Positions 1 to 9,154 are shown, counted from the first letter of the stretch. The stretch is DNA of 64,000 bases from Roseobacter fucihabitans (GCF_014337925.2 NZ_CP143423.1:464501-528500); one strand, 5' to 3'. Notes: a model not told the origin generated them from the letters alone. Program-made: numbers and translations.

Positions 1-1362
1 GCCGCTGCGGCCACATGGGACCCTTCTGCGGAATATTGGAAAGCAGGCGGGGGCGGCACGATCTGGGACGCCATGGCCTATGATCCGGACCTTGGCCTGC
101 TTTATGTGGGCACCGGCAACGGCTCTCCGTGGAACCGGCATCTGCGCTCTCCGGGGGGCGGGAATAACCTCTATCTCGCCTCTATCGTGGCCCTTGATCC
201 GGCCACCGGCGAGTACAAATGGCACTACCAGAACACGCCCGGCGACACCTGGGATTATACCTCGACGCAACATATCATCCTGGCTGATCTCGAAATTGAT
301 GGTGCCGCGCGCAAGGTGTTGATGCAGGCCCCGAAGAACGGATTCTTCTATGTGATTGACCGCACGAATGGCGAATTCATCTCCGCCGAACCCTTTGTCG
401 AGGTCACATGGGCCACGGGATATGATGAAAACGGGCGCCCGATTGAGGCTGAGGGCGCGCGTTCCAAGACCGACCCGTGGGAGACGATTCCTAGCGCCTA
501 CGGCGCGCATAACTGGCACCCGATGAGCTTTAATCCTCAGACCGGATTGGTCTATATCCCTGCCCAGGGCGTGCCGCTGGTGCAATCGACGGACCCTGCG
601 TGGGAACTCAATTCCCACAAACCCATGTCCACCATGTCCGGTGTGGGTTGGAACCTCGGCTACCTCTTTAACGTGGTCGCCCCCGAAGCCACCGCCTTTG
701 GCCATCTGCTCGCCTGGGACCCCGTCGCGCAAAAGGAAGTCTGGCGCGCGGAATATGTCTCACCGTGGAATGGCGGTACGCTCACCACGGCTGGTAATCT
801 GGTGTTTCAGGGGACCGCGGACGGGCGTTTCATCGCTTATGATGCGGCCACCGGCGAGGTGCTCTGGCAGACGCCTGTGGGCTCCGGCGTGGTCGCGGCC
901 CCGGCGACATGGGAAAAGGACGGCACGCAATATGTGACCATCGCCGTGGGCTGGGGCGGCGTTTACGGCATGATGCAACGTGCGACGGATCGGGTTGGGC
1001 CGGGGCGCGTCTATACCTTCAAGGTTGGTGGGGATGCGGCGATGCCCGAAGCGGTCAATTCCGAGCGTCTGAGCCTTGTGGAGGGTGTGCCTTATGATCC
1101 CAATCACGTCGGTGACGGGCTGGCGATCTATGTGTCCAACTGTCTGTTCTGCCACGGCGTGCCGGGGGTGAACAATGGCGGCGGGGTTCCGAACCTGGGC
1201 TATTCTGATGCTGCGATGCTGATGAATGCCAAGGACGTGGTTCTGGGCGGTTCTCTGGTGGAGGGCGGCATGCCGTCGTTCGCGGATAAGCTGACCGAGG
1301 CGGATGTCGAAAAGCTGATCGCCTTTGTTCAGGGCACGGCGGATGCGGTGCGTCCCAAGTAG
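1..1362 (+). CDS. PQQ-dependent alcohol dehydrogenase with C-terminal cytochrome c domain (5'-truncated by window edge)
   Basis: The reading frame is already open at base 1, so this is the C-terminal part of a larger protein. It shows beta-propeller features of PQQ quinoproteins (GTIWDAMAYDP, TGNGSPWN, tryptophan-rich blades) followed by a C-terminal haem c domain with the CxxCH motif CLFCH at 1141-1155. That order is the type II quinohaemoprotein alcohol dehydrogenase layout. Such enzymes act in the periplasm, oxidise alcohols and pass electrons to haem c. The signal peptide and PQQ-site residues lie outside the window, so the substrate cannot be named. It converges on the transporter operon to its right. 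Confidence 0.9.
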   Translation, partial: AAAATWDPSAEYWKAGGGGTIWDAMAYDPDLGLLYVGTGNGSPWNRHLRSPGGGNNLYLASIVALDPATGEYKWHYQNTPGDTWDYTSTQHIILADLEIDGAARKVLMQAPKNGFFYVIDRTNGEFISAEPFVEVTWATGYDENGRPIEAEGARSKTDPWETIPSAYGAHNWHPMSFNPQTGLVYIPAQGVPLVQSTDPAWELNSHKPMSTMSGVGWNLGYLFNVVAPEATAFGHLLAWDPVAQKEVWRAEYVSPWNGGTLTTAGNLVFQGTADGRFIAYDAATGEVLWQTPVGSGVVAAPATWEKDGTQYVTIAVGWGGVYGMMQRATDRVGPGRVYTFKVGGDAAMPEAVNSERLSLVEGVPYDPNHVGDGLAIYVSNCLFCHGVPGVNNGGGVPNLGYSDAAMLMNAKDVVLGGSLVEGGMPSFADKLTEADVEKLIAFVQGTADAVRPK

Positions 1363-1375
1363 GATGTTACGCGGG

Positions 1376-1430
1376 CGGGGCATCTGCGCCCCGTCCGACA
1401 GATAAAAACATACGATATCGTATGTTTTTT
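1376..1430. terminator. Convergent terminator region with a 26-bp perfect palindrome
   Basis: Two symmetric elements sit between two convergent genes. The first is a 6-bp GC hairpin (arms 1376-1381 and 1388-1393). The second is a perfect 26-bp palindrome (1404-1429) that starts with A5 and ends with T5, so either strand would read a hairpin followed by a T run. It overlaps the stop codon of the DUF4387 gene. A bidirectional terminator is the simplest reading. The palindrome has no unpaired loop, so a protein-binding site is also possible. Confidence 0.6.
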
Positions 1431-1728
1431 AAATCTCCACATCGCCCAGCAACGCGGCCCAGGAGGCCCCGTGCATGTCGCGATCCGTGACGGACCCCTG
1501 CACGGCGGGGCGGGGCAGCGAGAATTTCACCACATGCAATTGTTCGATGTCAAAGCGCTTGATGGCTTGTCCATCGGTGTCGAACACCTGCGCCACCCGC
1601 GTTGTGCTGAGGCCGTCGCGCACCCGCGCGTAGGCCTCGGGAGAGCCGCAGAAGATGTCGATGGTCAACCAAAAAGGTCCGGCATTTTTGCTGCGGAGTT
1701 TGGTGACGAGGCTGCGCAGTTCAGGCAA
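1429..1728 (-). CDS. DUF4387 family protein, small partner of the AtuA-like protein
   Basis: This 99-residue protein begins MPELRSLVTKLRSKNAG and contains the FWLTIDIFC stretch typical of the DUF4387 family. It overlaps the 3' end of the AtuA-like gene by 8 bases on the same strand, so the two are translationally coupled. In related genomes DUF4387 proteins are nearly always encoded directly after, or fused to, AtuA/DUF1446 proteins. I infer that the two act as one enzyme. No catalytic residue is evident. It is the last gene of the operon that starts with tctC. Confidence 0.85.
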   Translation of the reverse strand: MPELRSLVTKLRSKNAGPFWLTIDIFCGSPEAYARVRDGLSTTRVAQVFDTDGQAIKRFDIEQLHVVKFSLPRPAVQGSVTDRDMHGASWAALLGDVEI

Positions 1729-3076
1729 TGTCGATCACCTCCAGTTCAAAGGCTGCCATCGGATCGCTCAGGTGCAACACATGGCTCAGCGCGAATTCAT
1801 AGACCTGTCCCTGATGCATTTCGGGCGGCGAAAACAGAAAAGCAAAGGTCGGCTGCTCCTCCTCCTGCGTCAGCGGGTGGTGCAACAGATAGGGGTTCAA
1901 GAGCTTTCCGATCTCGCTCGCCTGCGCCTCATCCGGTGCGGTGATGATACCGATCACACCGATTTCCAATGGGGTTGCGGCGCGCGTCTCCAGCGTCCCA
2001 AAACTCGCCGATTGCCCGATCAGACGCAGTTCCAGCGTGAAATCTTCTGCCGCCAGCCCCATCCGTTCGATCACCTTGGCGCTACATTTATCCACGATAT
2101 CATCGGCCCAGATCTGCGCATTGGCGACGTAATGCGGATCGCGCAGCAAGGCCATCACCACGGTGCGACACCCGACCGGGCGCGCGCCTTCCAGCTTCAC
2201 CGTATAGCGGTCTGAGGCTACCCATTTCGACCCCTCAACCCGTACCGATGTGCCATCCACAGCGGCATATTCAGCCCCTGTCACATCCAGATACCCGCCG
2301 GGTTCATAAAGGATGAAGGGGTCGGAGTTCTCATAAAGCATATGGGCCGAAACCGTATGCGGGCTGGCGTGCGCGCCTGCCGCCAGTGGTGTGACGGTGA
2401 AGCCCGTCGCGTCAAAATCAATCGAAATCACGCCCGATTGCGGGTTGGTCGCACAAAGCGCACCACATTCGCCAATCTTGGCCCCGTGCCAGGCCCCGCC
2501 CGCGTGACAACCGCGCATCAGGGGCAGGGCGGCGATGATCGCCGTATCCGTGGTGCGCCCGGCGATGATGATATCCGCGCCGGTCTCAAGCGCTGCCGTG
2601 ATCTGCTCCGCTCCGGCCAGCGCCACGATATTGGAACAGCTGCGGATGATTTGCGACGTCACGTCGGGCGCATTGGCCAGCGGCGTGATGTCACCGCCCT
2701 CAAAGGCCTGCGCGATCTGATCGGGGTCCTGAGAACTGCGCAGAACGGCGATTTTTAGCGGACGGCCCTGTTCAGCGGCAATCTCGCGGGTGATGTCGAG
2801 CATCCAGTCGACCGCGCTATCCGTGCCGCAGGTGCCAGCGGTGCCAATGACCAGCGGCACGCCCGCCTCGGCGCGCGCCGCCATCAGCCCGGCCCATTCC
2901 AGTTTGGTCGAGGCGCGCGCGTATTTCGACACGCCGCGCCCCAGGTAGGACGGCCCGCTATCGGTGGAGCCGCCGTCAATGGCGATGATGTCAGGTTTGG
3001 CCGCGATCCCGCGCTGCAAAGCCTGCGTGTCATAGTTCAGCCCCAGCGCCCCGGAGGGAATGAGAACACGTGTCAT
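1721..3076 (-). CDS. AtuA-like (acyclic terpene utilisation / DUF1446) family protein
   Basis: About 451 residues from ATG at 3076, whose A is shared with the TGA of tctA (TGATG). A longer frame upstream is rejected because it runs into tctA. The N-terminal region has the family pattern IDGGSTDSGPSYLG and the glycine-rich GTAGTCGTDSAVDW. The family is named after Pseudomonas AtuA of citronellol degradation, but many members occur with TctABC transporters and DUF4387 away from terpene genes, and their reaction is not established. Here it probably handles the compound imported by the adjacent transporter. Confidence 0.85.
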   Translation of the reverse strand: MTRVLIPSGALGLNYDTQALQRGIAAKPDIIAIDGGSTDSGPSYLGRGVSKYARASTKLEWAGLMAARAEAGVPLVIGTAGTCGTDSAVDWMLDITREIAAEQGRPLKIAVLRSSQDPDQIAQAFEGGDITPLANAPDVTSQIIRSCSNIVALAGAEQITAALETGADIIIAGRTTDTAIIAALPLMRGCHAGGAWHGAKIGECGALCATNPQSGVISIDFDATGFTVTPLAAGAHASPHTVSAHMLYENSDPFILYEPGGYLDVTGAEYAAVDGTSVRVEGSKWVASDRYTVKLEGARPVGCRTVVMALLRDPHYVANAQIWADDIVDKCSAKVIERMGLAAEDFTLELRLIGQSASFGTLETRAATPLEIGVIGIITAPDEAQASEIGKLLNPYLLHHPLTQEEEQPTFAFLFSPPEMHQGQVYEFALSHVLHLSDPMAAFELEVIDIA

Positions 3077-4581
3077 CAGTCGGTTACCGCCTGTGGTTTC
3101 GCAAGGAACTTGCGCAGGAACATGGGTGCCACAAAACCGACGACGGCCGCGATCCACAAGCCGATGGAGATGGGAGTGCCGAAAAGATAGGTGAAATCCC
3201 CATCCGACAGGACCATGGCGCGGCGCAACGCGTCCTCCATTTTGCCGCCCAGCAGGATCCCGAGGATCACCGGTACGGTGGGGATATCGAGCTTGCGCAG
3301 GATGTATCCGAGCACGCCGAAACCCACCATCAACAGCAGATCGAAATAGCTGCCCGACAGGGAATAGATACCGACAAAGGAGATCATCGTCACCCCCGGC
3401 AAAAGCACCCAGGCCGGGACCATGAGGACCTTCACGAAGATCTTGACCATCGGTACGTTCATCAAGAGCAGTACGACATTGGCGATGAGCAGCGAGGCGA
3501 TCAGCCCCCAGACGACCTCTGGACGGTCGGTAAACAGCGTCGGTCCCGGTGTGATATTGAGCGTCATCAAGAGCGCCAGCAAAACGGCGGTGGTCCCCGA
3601 TCCGGGCACACCCAGCGTCAGCATCGGCACCAGTGCCCCGCCCGCCGCGGCGTTATTGCCCGCTTCGGGGGCCGCAACGCCTTTGGGCACGCCTGTTCCA
3701 AAGCCGCCCTTGGGTCCGGCGATGGATTTCTCTGACATATAGGCGAGGAACGAACCGAGTGAGGCGCCCGCACCGGGCAGGATCCCCGCGATGAAGCCGA
3801 CAAAGGAGGCGCGCAACATGGTCCATTTGGTGTCTCTGATGTCCTTCCAGGGGATGCGCACCTTGTCGAGCACCACCCCGATGGAGGAGCCCTTGCCGTG
3901 GCTTTCGATGAAGAAGAATACCTCGGCGATGGCAAACAAGCCCACAATGGCGACGAGGAAATCGATACCGTCATAGAGGTGAAGATTGCCCCCCGTCAGA
4001 CGCGGCAGACCAGAGGAGGAATCCACACCGATCATCGCGATCCCAAGACCGATGCAGGAGGCCAGCGCCGCTTTGGCCTGATTGTTCGAGGCCATGCCGC
4101 CCAGCGTGCAAAACGCCAACAGATAAAGCGCGAAATACTCGGCTGGACCGAACAGATAGGCCACACGTGCCAGCATCGGTGCCAGCAGCATCAAACCGAT
4201 CGTTGCCAGAAACGCGCCGACGAAAGACGCCACACCGGAGAGCACAAGCGCATCGCCCGCGCGGCCCTGTTTGGCCATAGGATAGCCATCCAGCGTGGTC
4301 ATCAAGGCGGGTTCATCACCCGGAATGTTGAGTAGAATAGACGAAATCCGCCCGCCATACATCGCGCCGTAATAGACCGAGGTCATCAAGACCAGCGCGG
4401 AGGTCGCATCCAGCCCGAGCGTGAAGGTGATGGGGATCAGGATCGCCACGCCGTTGGAGGGGCCAAGCCCCGGCAGCGCGCCGATGATCGTACCCAGAAA
4501 ACAGCCCGCCACCGCCAGCATCAGCGTGAAGGGCGACAGGGCGATGCTGAACCCCAGCGCCAGATTTGCCATCATGTCCAT
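3076..4581 (-). CDS. tctA: Tripartite tricarboxylate transporter, large membrane subunit (TctA)
   Basis: About 501 residues from ATG at 4581 (MDMMANLALGF), placed two bases after the tctB stop and preceded by a purine-rich GAAGGGG. The conserved TctA motif G-x3-G-x2-P-G appears near residues 30-38 (GTIIGALPGLGPSNG) and again as GILPGAGASLGS near the middle. About a dozen hydrophobic segments follow. TctA is the channel-forming subunit of secondary uptake systems for carboxylates that work with a periplasmic binding protein. Order tctC-tctB-tctA-AtuA-DUF4387, all on one strand. Confidence 0.92.
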   Translation of the reverse strand: MDMMANLALGFSIALSPFTLMLAVAGCFLGTIIGALPGLGPSNGVAILIPITFTLGLDATSALVLMTSVYYGAMYGGRISSILLNIPGDEPALMTTLDGYPMAKQGRAGDALVLSGVASFVGAFLATIGLMLLAPMLARVAYLFGPAEYFALYLLAFCTLGGMASNNQAKAALASCIGLGIAMIGVDSSSGLPRLTGGNLHLYDGIDFLVAIVGLFAIAEVFFFIESHGKGSSIGVVLDKVRIPWKDIRDTKWTMLRASFVGFIAGILPGAGASLGSFLAYMSEKSIAGPKGGFGTGVPKGVAAPEAGNNAAAGGALVPMLTLGVPGSGTTAVLLALLMTLNITPGPTLFTDRPEVVWGLIASLLIANVVLLLMNVPMVKIFVKVLMVPAWVLLPGVTMISFVGIYSLSGSYFDLLLMVGFGVLGYILRKLDIPTVPVILGILLGGKMEDALRRAMVLSDGDFTYLFGTPISIGLWIAAVVGFVAPMFLRKFLAKPQAVTD

Positions 4582-4582
4582 G

Positions 4583-5020
4583 TCAGAACCACCCCTTCGG
4601 GAAGGCCACAAGACCCAGACCCAGTGCAAATTTGAAAAGTATGAAAAGACCGACGGACAACCCCAGACCGGAGGCCACAGCCGCACCCGCGCGCGGTGAA
4701 ATCTGATAGCTCAGGATGCCCGCGGCCAGCGCCGTCGGGATCACGAAACCCAATGGTTTCAAAGCATAAGCGTAACAAACCAGCACGATCACGGCGATGG
4801 CCAACCCGCCCCAGGTGCGCGCCACGGGCCAATCGGGATCAGGGTCCGGCTTGAAAATCATCACCAGCGCGCAGACTGCCGCGACCGCTCCAATCAGCAT
4901 CGGAAACGCCTTGGGGCCGACGGGGTCGCTCAGAAAACTAGTCTGGATTTGCGTGGCGCTCGCGATATATGCGAGCGCCACAAAGAGCGTGACCAGACCG
5001 AAAATCCGGTCACTTGCCAT
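4583..5020 (-). CDS. tctB: Tripartite tricarboxylate transporter, small membrane subunit (TctB)
   Basis: 145 residues with four hydrophobic segments, the usual size and shape of TctB (starts MASDRIFGLVTLFVALAYI). It shares one base with the end of tctC and is followed two bases later by tctA. TctB is poorly conserved in sequence, so identification rests on topology, an FPMLIG motif and the position between tctC and tctA. It is thought to assist TctA in the inner membrane. Confidence 0.88.
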   Translation of the reverse strand: MASDRIFGLVTLFVALAYIASATQIQTSFLSDPVGPKAFPMLIGAVAAVCALVMIFKPDPDPDWPVARTWGGLAIAVIVLVCYAYALKPLGFVIPTALAAGILSYQISPRAGAAVASGLGLSVGLFILFKFALGLGLVAFPKGWF

Positions 5021-5988
5021 TACTGGATAACCCCCAGCTCTTTGGACATGGTGTTGATCTCCGCCACCAGCGTATCAACATAGGCCTGGAAATCGCCACC
5101 GACCTTTGTGAAAGGGGCCAACCCATTGGCAACCATGGCTTCTTGCCACGCGTCGCTGTCCGCGACCTGCTGCAATTTGCCCGCCCATTCATCGAACTTG
5201 GCGTCCGAAATATCCTTTGGCACATAGAGACCGCGCCAGTTGACCGCGACCACATCAAGGCCCTGCTCCTTGGCCGTCGGGATGTCTTCAAACCCGGGTA
5301 CGCGCTCCTCAGTCAGCACCGCAATCACGCGGATTTCGCCCGCTTTAAGGAAACCGACAACTTCGGACATGTCGCCCGTCATCGCTTGCGTAAAACCGCC
5401 AACCGTCTGGGTGATCGCATCCGCGCCGCCATCAACGCCGATGTATTTCACTTTTTTGATGTCGGTGAAGCCCGCGCGTTGCAGGATCATCAAAGGCTTG
5501 ATGTGGTCAAACCCACCGACGGCGGAACCGCCCGCAAAAGCCACCGAACCAGGGTCGGCCTTGATCGCATCAACCAGTTCATTCAGCGATTGGTATGGGC
5601 TGTCGGCGGCCACGGCAATCACACCGGGATCGGCCCCGATGGCACCGACAAACCGCACCTGATCCGCCGTCATGCCCGCATAGGCGTTTTGCGCCAACCG
5701 GGTCGATGTCGCCGTGGAAGCGGCCACAAACAGATCCTCATCCGATCCGCGCTCCGCCACAACGTGGTTATAGGCCAGACCGCCGCCCGCGCCGGCCATG
5801 TTGGTGACCTGAACCGGTTTATCCACGACGCCGATGTCATACATGATCTTGCCGATCTGGCGGCAGGTGAAATCCCAGCCCCCGCCGGGGTTGGCCGGTG
5901 CGATACATTCGGCCGCAAACGCGCCCCCTGTGACACCCACAGACAGCACGGCACCCGAAATGAGCGCCTTGAAAAAGCGTTTTGTCAT
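5020..5988 (-). CDS. tctC: Tripartite tricarboxylate transporter, periplasmic substrate-binding protein (TctC/Bug family)
   Basis: 322 residues from ATG at 5988, chosen because a strong GGGAGG ribosome site lies just upstream (5993-5999) and because it gives a clean signal peptide (MTKRFFKALISGAVLSVG, cleavage after GAFA). The mature part starts AECIAPANPGGGWD, the Bug-family ligand pattern, and includes NMAGAGGG. The protein should capture a carboxylate in the periplasm and deliver it to TctAB. First gene of a five-gene operon. The ligand cannot be read from sequence. Confidence 0.92.
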   Translation of the reverse strand: MTKRFFKALISGAVLSVGVTGGAFAAECIAPANPGGGWDFTCRQIGKIMYDIGVVDKPVQVTNMAGAGGGLAYNHVVAERGSDEDLFVAASTATSTRLAQNAYAGMTADQVRFVGAIGADPGVIAVAADSPYQSLNELVDAIKADPGSVAFAGGSAVGGFDHIKPLMILQRAGFTDIKKVKYIGVDGGADAITQTVGGFTQAMTGDMSEVVGFLKAGEIRVIAVLTEERVPGFEDIPTAKEQGLDVVAVNWRGLYVPKDISDAKFDEWAGKLQQVADSDAWQEAMVANGLAPFTKVGGDFQAYVDTLVAEINTMSKELGVIQ

Positions 5989-6009
5989 TGGTTCCTCCCA
6001 TTTGACATG

Positions 6010-6025
6010 ACGGGTCTCCACCCGT
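6010..6025 (-). promoter_or_regulatory. Small hairpin in the tctC leader
   Basis: A perfect 6-bp inverted repeat, ACGGGT/ACCCGT, with a four-base loop lies about 20 bases upstream of the tctC start. It has no T run, so it is not a terminator. It could stabilise the mRNA or be a protein site; nothing in the sequence decides between these. Confidence 0.3.
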
Positions 6026-6172
6026 TTCTAGCAATGAGCGGACTGTATGAAGCTATTCGCAGGCTGTCACGTATCAAAAACATCCGCTGAAGAATAGATT
6101 TTCGCTTATGTCCTGGCCGTCGCCATTATGCGGCAGGGCCTTGTAGGCGACCGTAACCCCTGATCCGCTTGC

Positions 6173-6556
6173 TCAGCCGGGCGGACGCGATTTCATCTGA
6201 CGACGCTGCCATTCGGCCACCACATCGCCCATCGTCTTGTCGCGCCCGTCCTTGACCCAGGCCATGAAGGGGCGGTCAAATTTGAAACCCGCGCCGCATT
6301 GCTCGGTCATGAATCGGCGCACATTCTGGGTGTTCTTGTAGGTCGCGGTGACGGGTGTTTGCGCGTCGATCCTATCTGAATGCCAATCAAACGCATGGCG
6401 GCCCCCCTGAATGATGAATTTCTGGATGCTACAGGTACCCCCATCAATTTGCCAAACGCAAGGCGCGCCGATTTGCGGAAACTTACTAAAACGGGCATTG
6501 CCAAGCGGGTTTGTTGCAAAACTGTCTTGCGACGGTGACGCTTTGTCGCGGTTCAA
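6173..6556 (-). CDS. DUF6434-domain protein, possibly 5'-damaged
   Basis: The C-terminal 70 residues (HAFDWHSDRIDAQTPVTATY through VVAEWQRRQ) match the DUF6434 pattern: an aromatic start, YKNTQNVRRF, FKFDRPFMAWVKD and KTMGDVVAEW. The first 55 or so residues look unlike protein, and the only starts are a TTG at 6556 or undetected ones. The domain may therefore have lost its true 5' end. Function is unknown; the domain occurs in small bacterial proteins and next to SAP domains. It lies in an isolated AT-richer patch with the next gene. Confidence 0.55.
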   Translation of the reverse strand: MNRDKASPSQDSFATNPLGNARFSKFPQIGAPCVWQIDGGTCSIQKFIIQGGRHAFDWHSDRIDAQTPVTATYKNTQNVRRFMTEQCGAGFKFDRPFMAWVKDGRDKTMGDVVAEWQRRQMKSRPPG

Positions 6557-6561
6557 GTCGC

Positions 6562-6894
6562 TCAGATGAAAATTATTACGTTGAGATCACGAAAATTGTC
6601 TGGAACGATATCCCCGTCATAAGCGAAGCACTCTAGAGTAAGTTCATTGTTTTCGACGAATGCGACGAAACCGGTCAACAGCTCATCGACCTTGCCATTG
6701 ACGGGCGGACTATTCAGAAGCAATCGTTCGATTGGAAAGCTGCTGGAACTCAAGGTTATAAAGTAGCCGCGTTCAGTGAAATCAAGCCTAATCAAATTAT
6801 CGCTTGAGTGCATTTTATCAGCCTGCCACGCGGGAAAGACGTTAGCAGTAAGCAAATTTATAGCTTTCACTTCAAAGCTCTTCAGGACAATCAA
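6562..6894 (-). CDS. Small AT-rich protein of unknown function
   Basis: I do not recognise this gene beyond a vague likeness to small uncharacterised proteins ending in a LTLECFAYDGDIVPDNFRD-type segment. About 110 acidic residues with no signal peptide or membrane span. Only a TTG start is available at 6894, and the frame stays open for about 50 bases further upstream without an ATG. The gene may therefore be 5'-truncated. Base composition is clearly more AT-rich than its neighbours, which suggests acquired DNA. Confidence 0.45.
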   Translation of the reverse strand: MIVLKSFEVKAINLLTANVFPAWQADKMHSSDNLIRLDFTERGYFITLSSSSFPIERLLLNSPPVNGKVDELLTGFVAFVENNELTLECFAYDGDIVPDNFRDLNVIIFI

Positions 6895-7006
6895 AAGCGC
6901 AATTCCATTTACCAGTTTTGAGTTGACTATGTGCCAGTAGAGATTTCAAGAAGTGCTTGAAACAGCCCTTTGATTTTTCTTACGGCACTCGTCGAACTAA
7001 TTACGC

Positions 7007-7630
7007 TCAAACCCTCGGCGGGCGTGATTTATACGCCGGCAAGCGCCACCCGAAGGCCAGCGAGCCTGCGCGCAAGGCCCATGTCACGCTGGCACAGAGC
7101 ACCAGCGCAGGAAGGGGGTCCGCAAAATAGGGCCGCGCGAAGGCTGCGGCTGTTGCCCCGGCAAAGGCGGCCGTCACATAAAGTTCGCCCTGTTTGAGCA
7201 CCAGCGGCACATCATCCAGCACCACATCGCGCAAAAGCCCGCCCATGCAGCCGGTGATTGTGCCCATCAGGACGACGACTAAAATGGGCTGATCCAGCGC
7301 CAGCGCCACACCGGTGCCTGCAGGAACTGCAACGGCCAGTGCAAAACTATCAAGCCAGATCAATGTCTTGAGGCGGCTCTCAAAGAGGTGCGCTGTCAGG
7401 AATACCAATAAGGCCGCCCCGCAGGCCACCCCGATATAAGTAGGCTGGGCGATCCAGAAGATCGGGTTGCGGTCCAGCAGCACATCGCGCACCGTCCCGC
7501 CCCCAACCGCCGTCAGACAGGCGACAAAGGCAAAGCCGACGATGTCTAATTGCTGGCGGCTGGCCACCAATGCGCCGGTCAGTGCAAAGACAAACACGGA
7601 GGCGTAATCGAGGAAACTGATCAGGCTCAT
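7007..7630 (-). CDS. TRIC-type / UPF0126 membrane protein (YadS-like cation channel)
   Basis: 207 residues made of two repeats of three membrane helices, each opening with a glycine-rich motif ([17 protein letters not shown] and [17 protein letters not shown]). That is the signature of the UPF0126/YadS family, prokaryotic relatives of trimeric intracellular cation channels; a role in glycine transport has also been proposed for some members. The start overlaps the rnhA stop by four bases (ATGA), so it is coupled to rnhA. Confidence 0.9.
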   Translation of the reverse strand: MSLISFLDYASVFVFALTGALVASRQQLDIVGFAFVACLTAVGGGTVRDVLLDRNPIFWIAQPTYIGVACGAALLVFLTAHLFESRLKTLIWLDSFALAVAVPAGTGVALALDQPILVVVLMGTITGCMGGLLRDVVLDDVPLVLKQGELYVTAAFAGATAAAFARPYFADPLPALVLCASVTWALRAGSLAFGWRLPAYKSRPPRV

Positions 7631-8082
7631 TTGGGCTTGAACGGGGCCATGCCCGCGCGCGCCAATTCATCGGCGCGCTCGTTTTCGGGATGGCCCGCGT
7701 GGCCTTTGACCCACTTCCATGTCACGTCATGCTTGGCGTTGGCCGTGTCCAGACGTTGCCACAGCTCCACATTGGCCACGGGCTTTTTGGCGGCGTTTTT
7801 CCAGCCGTCTTTCTTCCAGCCGAAAATCCAGGAGGTGATACCGTTTTTCACGTAATTACTATCGGTCACAATGGTGATGGTGCTGCGCCGTGAGAGCGAT
7901 TCCAAAGCGTTGATGGCGGCCAGTAACTCCATACGGTTGTTGGTGGTATCGGCCTCGCCGCCCTTGAGTTCGCGCTCCTTGACGATCTTTTCGCCGTCCA
8001 TGGCTTGCAGCAAAGCCCCCCAGCCGCCGGGGCCGGGATTGCCCGAACAGGCCCCATCGGTATATGCGAATAACTCAGCCAT
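7627..8082 (-). CDS. rnhA: Ribonuclease HI
   Basis: 151 residues, the normal RNase HI length. The catalytic acidic residues are present: D9 in [17 protein letters not shown]52 in NNRMELLA, D74 in IVTDSNYV, and the C-terminal Asp after [14 protein letters not shown]. It removes the RNA strand of RNA/DNA hybrids. It overlaps the methyltransferase upstream by 8 bases and the TRIC gene downstream by 4, so the three are probably one transcript. Confidence 0.97.
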   Translation of the reverse strand: MAELFAYTDGACSGNPGPGGWGALLQAMDGEKIVKERELKGGEADTTNNRMELLAAINALESLSRRSTITIVTDSNYVKNGITSWIFGWKKDGWKNAAKKPVANVELWQRLDTANAKHDVTWKWVKGHAGHPENERADELARAGMAPFKPK

Positions 8083-8665
8083 GAGCGGTGAGGCTTATCC
8101 ACGGGGATACTGCGCCGTCAAGGCCTTTACCCTCACCTGCCGCCAGGTCGGTCACGGTAAATCCCGCTTCCTGCAACAGCCCGGTCAGTTCGCTGTCCGT
8201 GTAGTAACTATAAAACCGTCCCATCCGGTCGCGCTTGCTGCCCGTGCCGGATTTCAGCGCGATGTGAAACAATCCGCCCGGTTTCAGCGCCATGGCGATC
8301 TGGGCCAAATGCCGGGGCATATCTGCGCGCGGCGCATGCAGCAGCGAGAAATTTGCCCAGACGCCGTCATAGATATCTGCGCCGGTGATATCCTCAAAGG
8401 TTGCCTGATACGCGCTGACACCGGGGTGCGCGGCGGCCAGGGCGACCATCTCGGGAACCGCGTCATAGGCGGTGACCTGCATCCCGGCGGCGGCCATGGC
8501 ACCCGCTTCCTGTCCCGGTCCGCACCCCAGATCGAGCACATGCGCGCGGGCAGGAAGGCGCGCGATGAATGACGCCACGCGCGGATCAAGACCTGCGGTC
8601 TTGGTCATTGCAACATAGGCGCCCGCCTTCTCGGCATAGACTTTCAGGGTTTCCGCATCGCTCAC
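8075..8665 (-). CDS. SAM-dependent class I methyltransferase
   Basis: 196 residues from a GTG at 8665 that overlaps the stop of the upstream DUF3429 gene (GTGA); the longer frame simply reads through that gene. The SAM-binding motif I is [19 protein letters not shown], motif II includes [12 protein letters not shown], and post-I elements follow ([27 protein letters not shown]). It belongs to the methyltransferase type 11/12 group. The substrate is unknown. It has no catalytic or substrate-recognition extension beyond the Rossmann fold. Confidence 0.88.
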   Translation of the reverse strand: MSDAETLKVYAEKAGAYVAMTKTAGLDPRVASFIARLPARAHVLDLGCGPGQEAGAMAAAGMQVTAYDAVPEMVALAAAHPGVSAYQATFEDITGADIYDGVWANFSLLHAPRADMPRHLAQIAMALKPGGLFHIALKSGTGSKRDRMGRFYSYYTDSELTGLLQEAGFTVTDLAAGEGKGLDGAVSPWISLTAHG

Positions 8666-9114
8666 AAAAATACGCCCACGGCAAGGCATATCACCACGAT
8701 ACTGGTGAGCAGAAGGCGCAGGGACATCCACCACAGCGGCGTCAGCCCCCAGCGCCAGAAGGCGAAATCCAGCACCAAAAGGCCTGCAAAGCCGAAGATC
8801 AGGTTCATACCCGCCGTGACCGGGCCACCCCCCGTCATGAAGAATGCCCATAGGGCGGGGATGACGGATAATGTGTAACCAACGGCCGCCCGCGCGCCTG
8901 TTGTTTTGGTCGCAAAGCCCCAGAGCACGCCGGACATGAAGGACAGGATCACCGAGCCGTAAAACAGCTGGATATAGGGACCGATGAAACGTGGGCCGAG
9001 CGCGCGCAGGCCCCAGTCGGCCAGTGGCGCATTGAGATAGGTCATCGCGCCCCAGACAAAGGGAATTAGGCCCGCAAGGCCGAGGATCAGGGGGGCAGTA
9101 GGGATGCGTTTCAT
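8662..9114 (-). CDS. DUF3429 family membrane protein
   Basis: 150 residues from ATG at 9114 (MKRIPTAPLILGLAGLIPFVWG). Five hydrophobic helices and the pattern GLAGLIPF...YGSVILSFMSGVLWGFA match the DUF3429 family of small inner-membrane proteins. No function is known. Its stop overlaps the GTG of the methyltransferase, so the two are coupled. Confidence 0.85.
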   Translation of the reverse strand: MKRIPTAPLILGLAGLIPFVWGAMTYLNAPLADWGLRALGPRFIGPYIQLFYGSVILSFMSGVLWGFATKTTGARAAVGYTLSVIPALWAFFMTGGGPVTAGMNLIFGFAGLLVLDFAFWRWGLTPLWWMSLRLLLTSIVVICLAVGVFL

Positions 9115-9154
9115 GACGCCTGTTGTGCCATGCCGGAGGGGAAGGTCAAGCCAT

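Noticed and set aside
6495-6515. GGGTTTGTTGCAAAAC, which resembles the end of IS6-family elements
   Set aside because: No transposase, no second end and no target duplication are visible; too little to call an insertion sequence.
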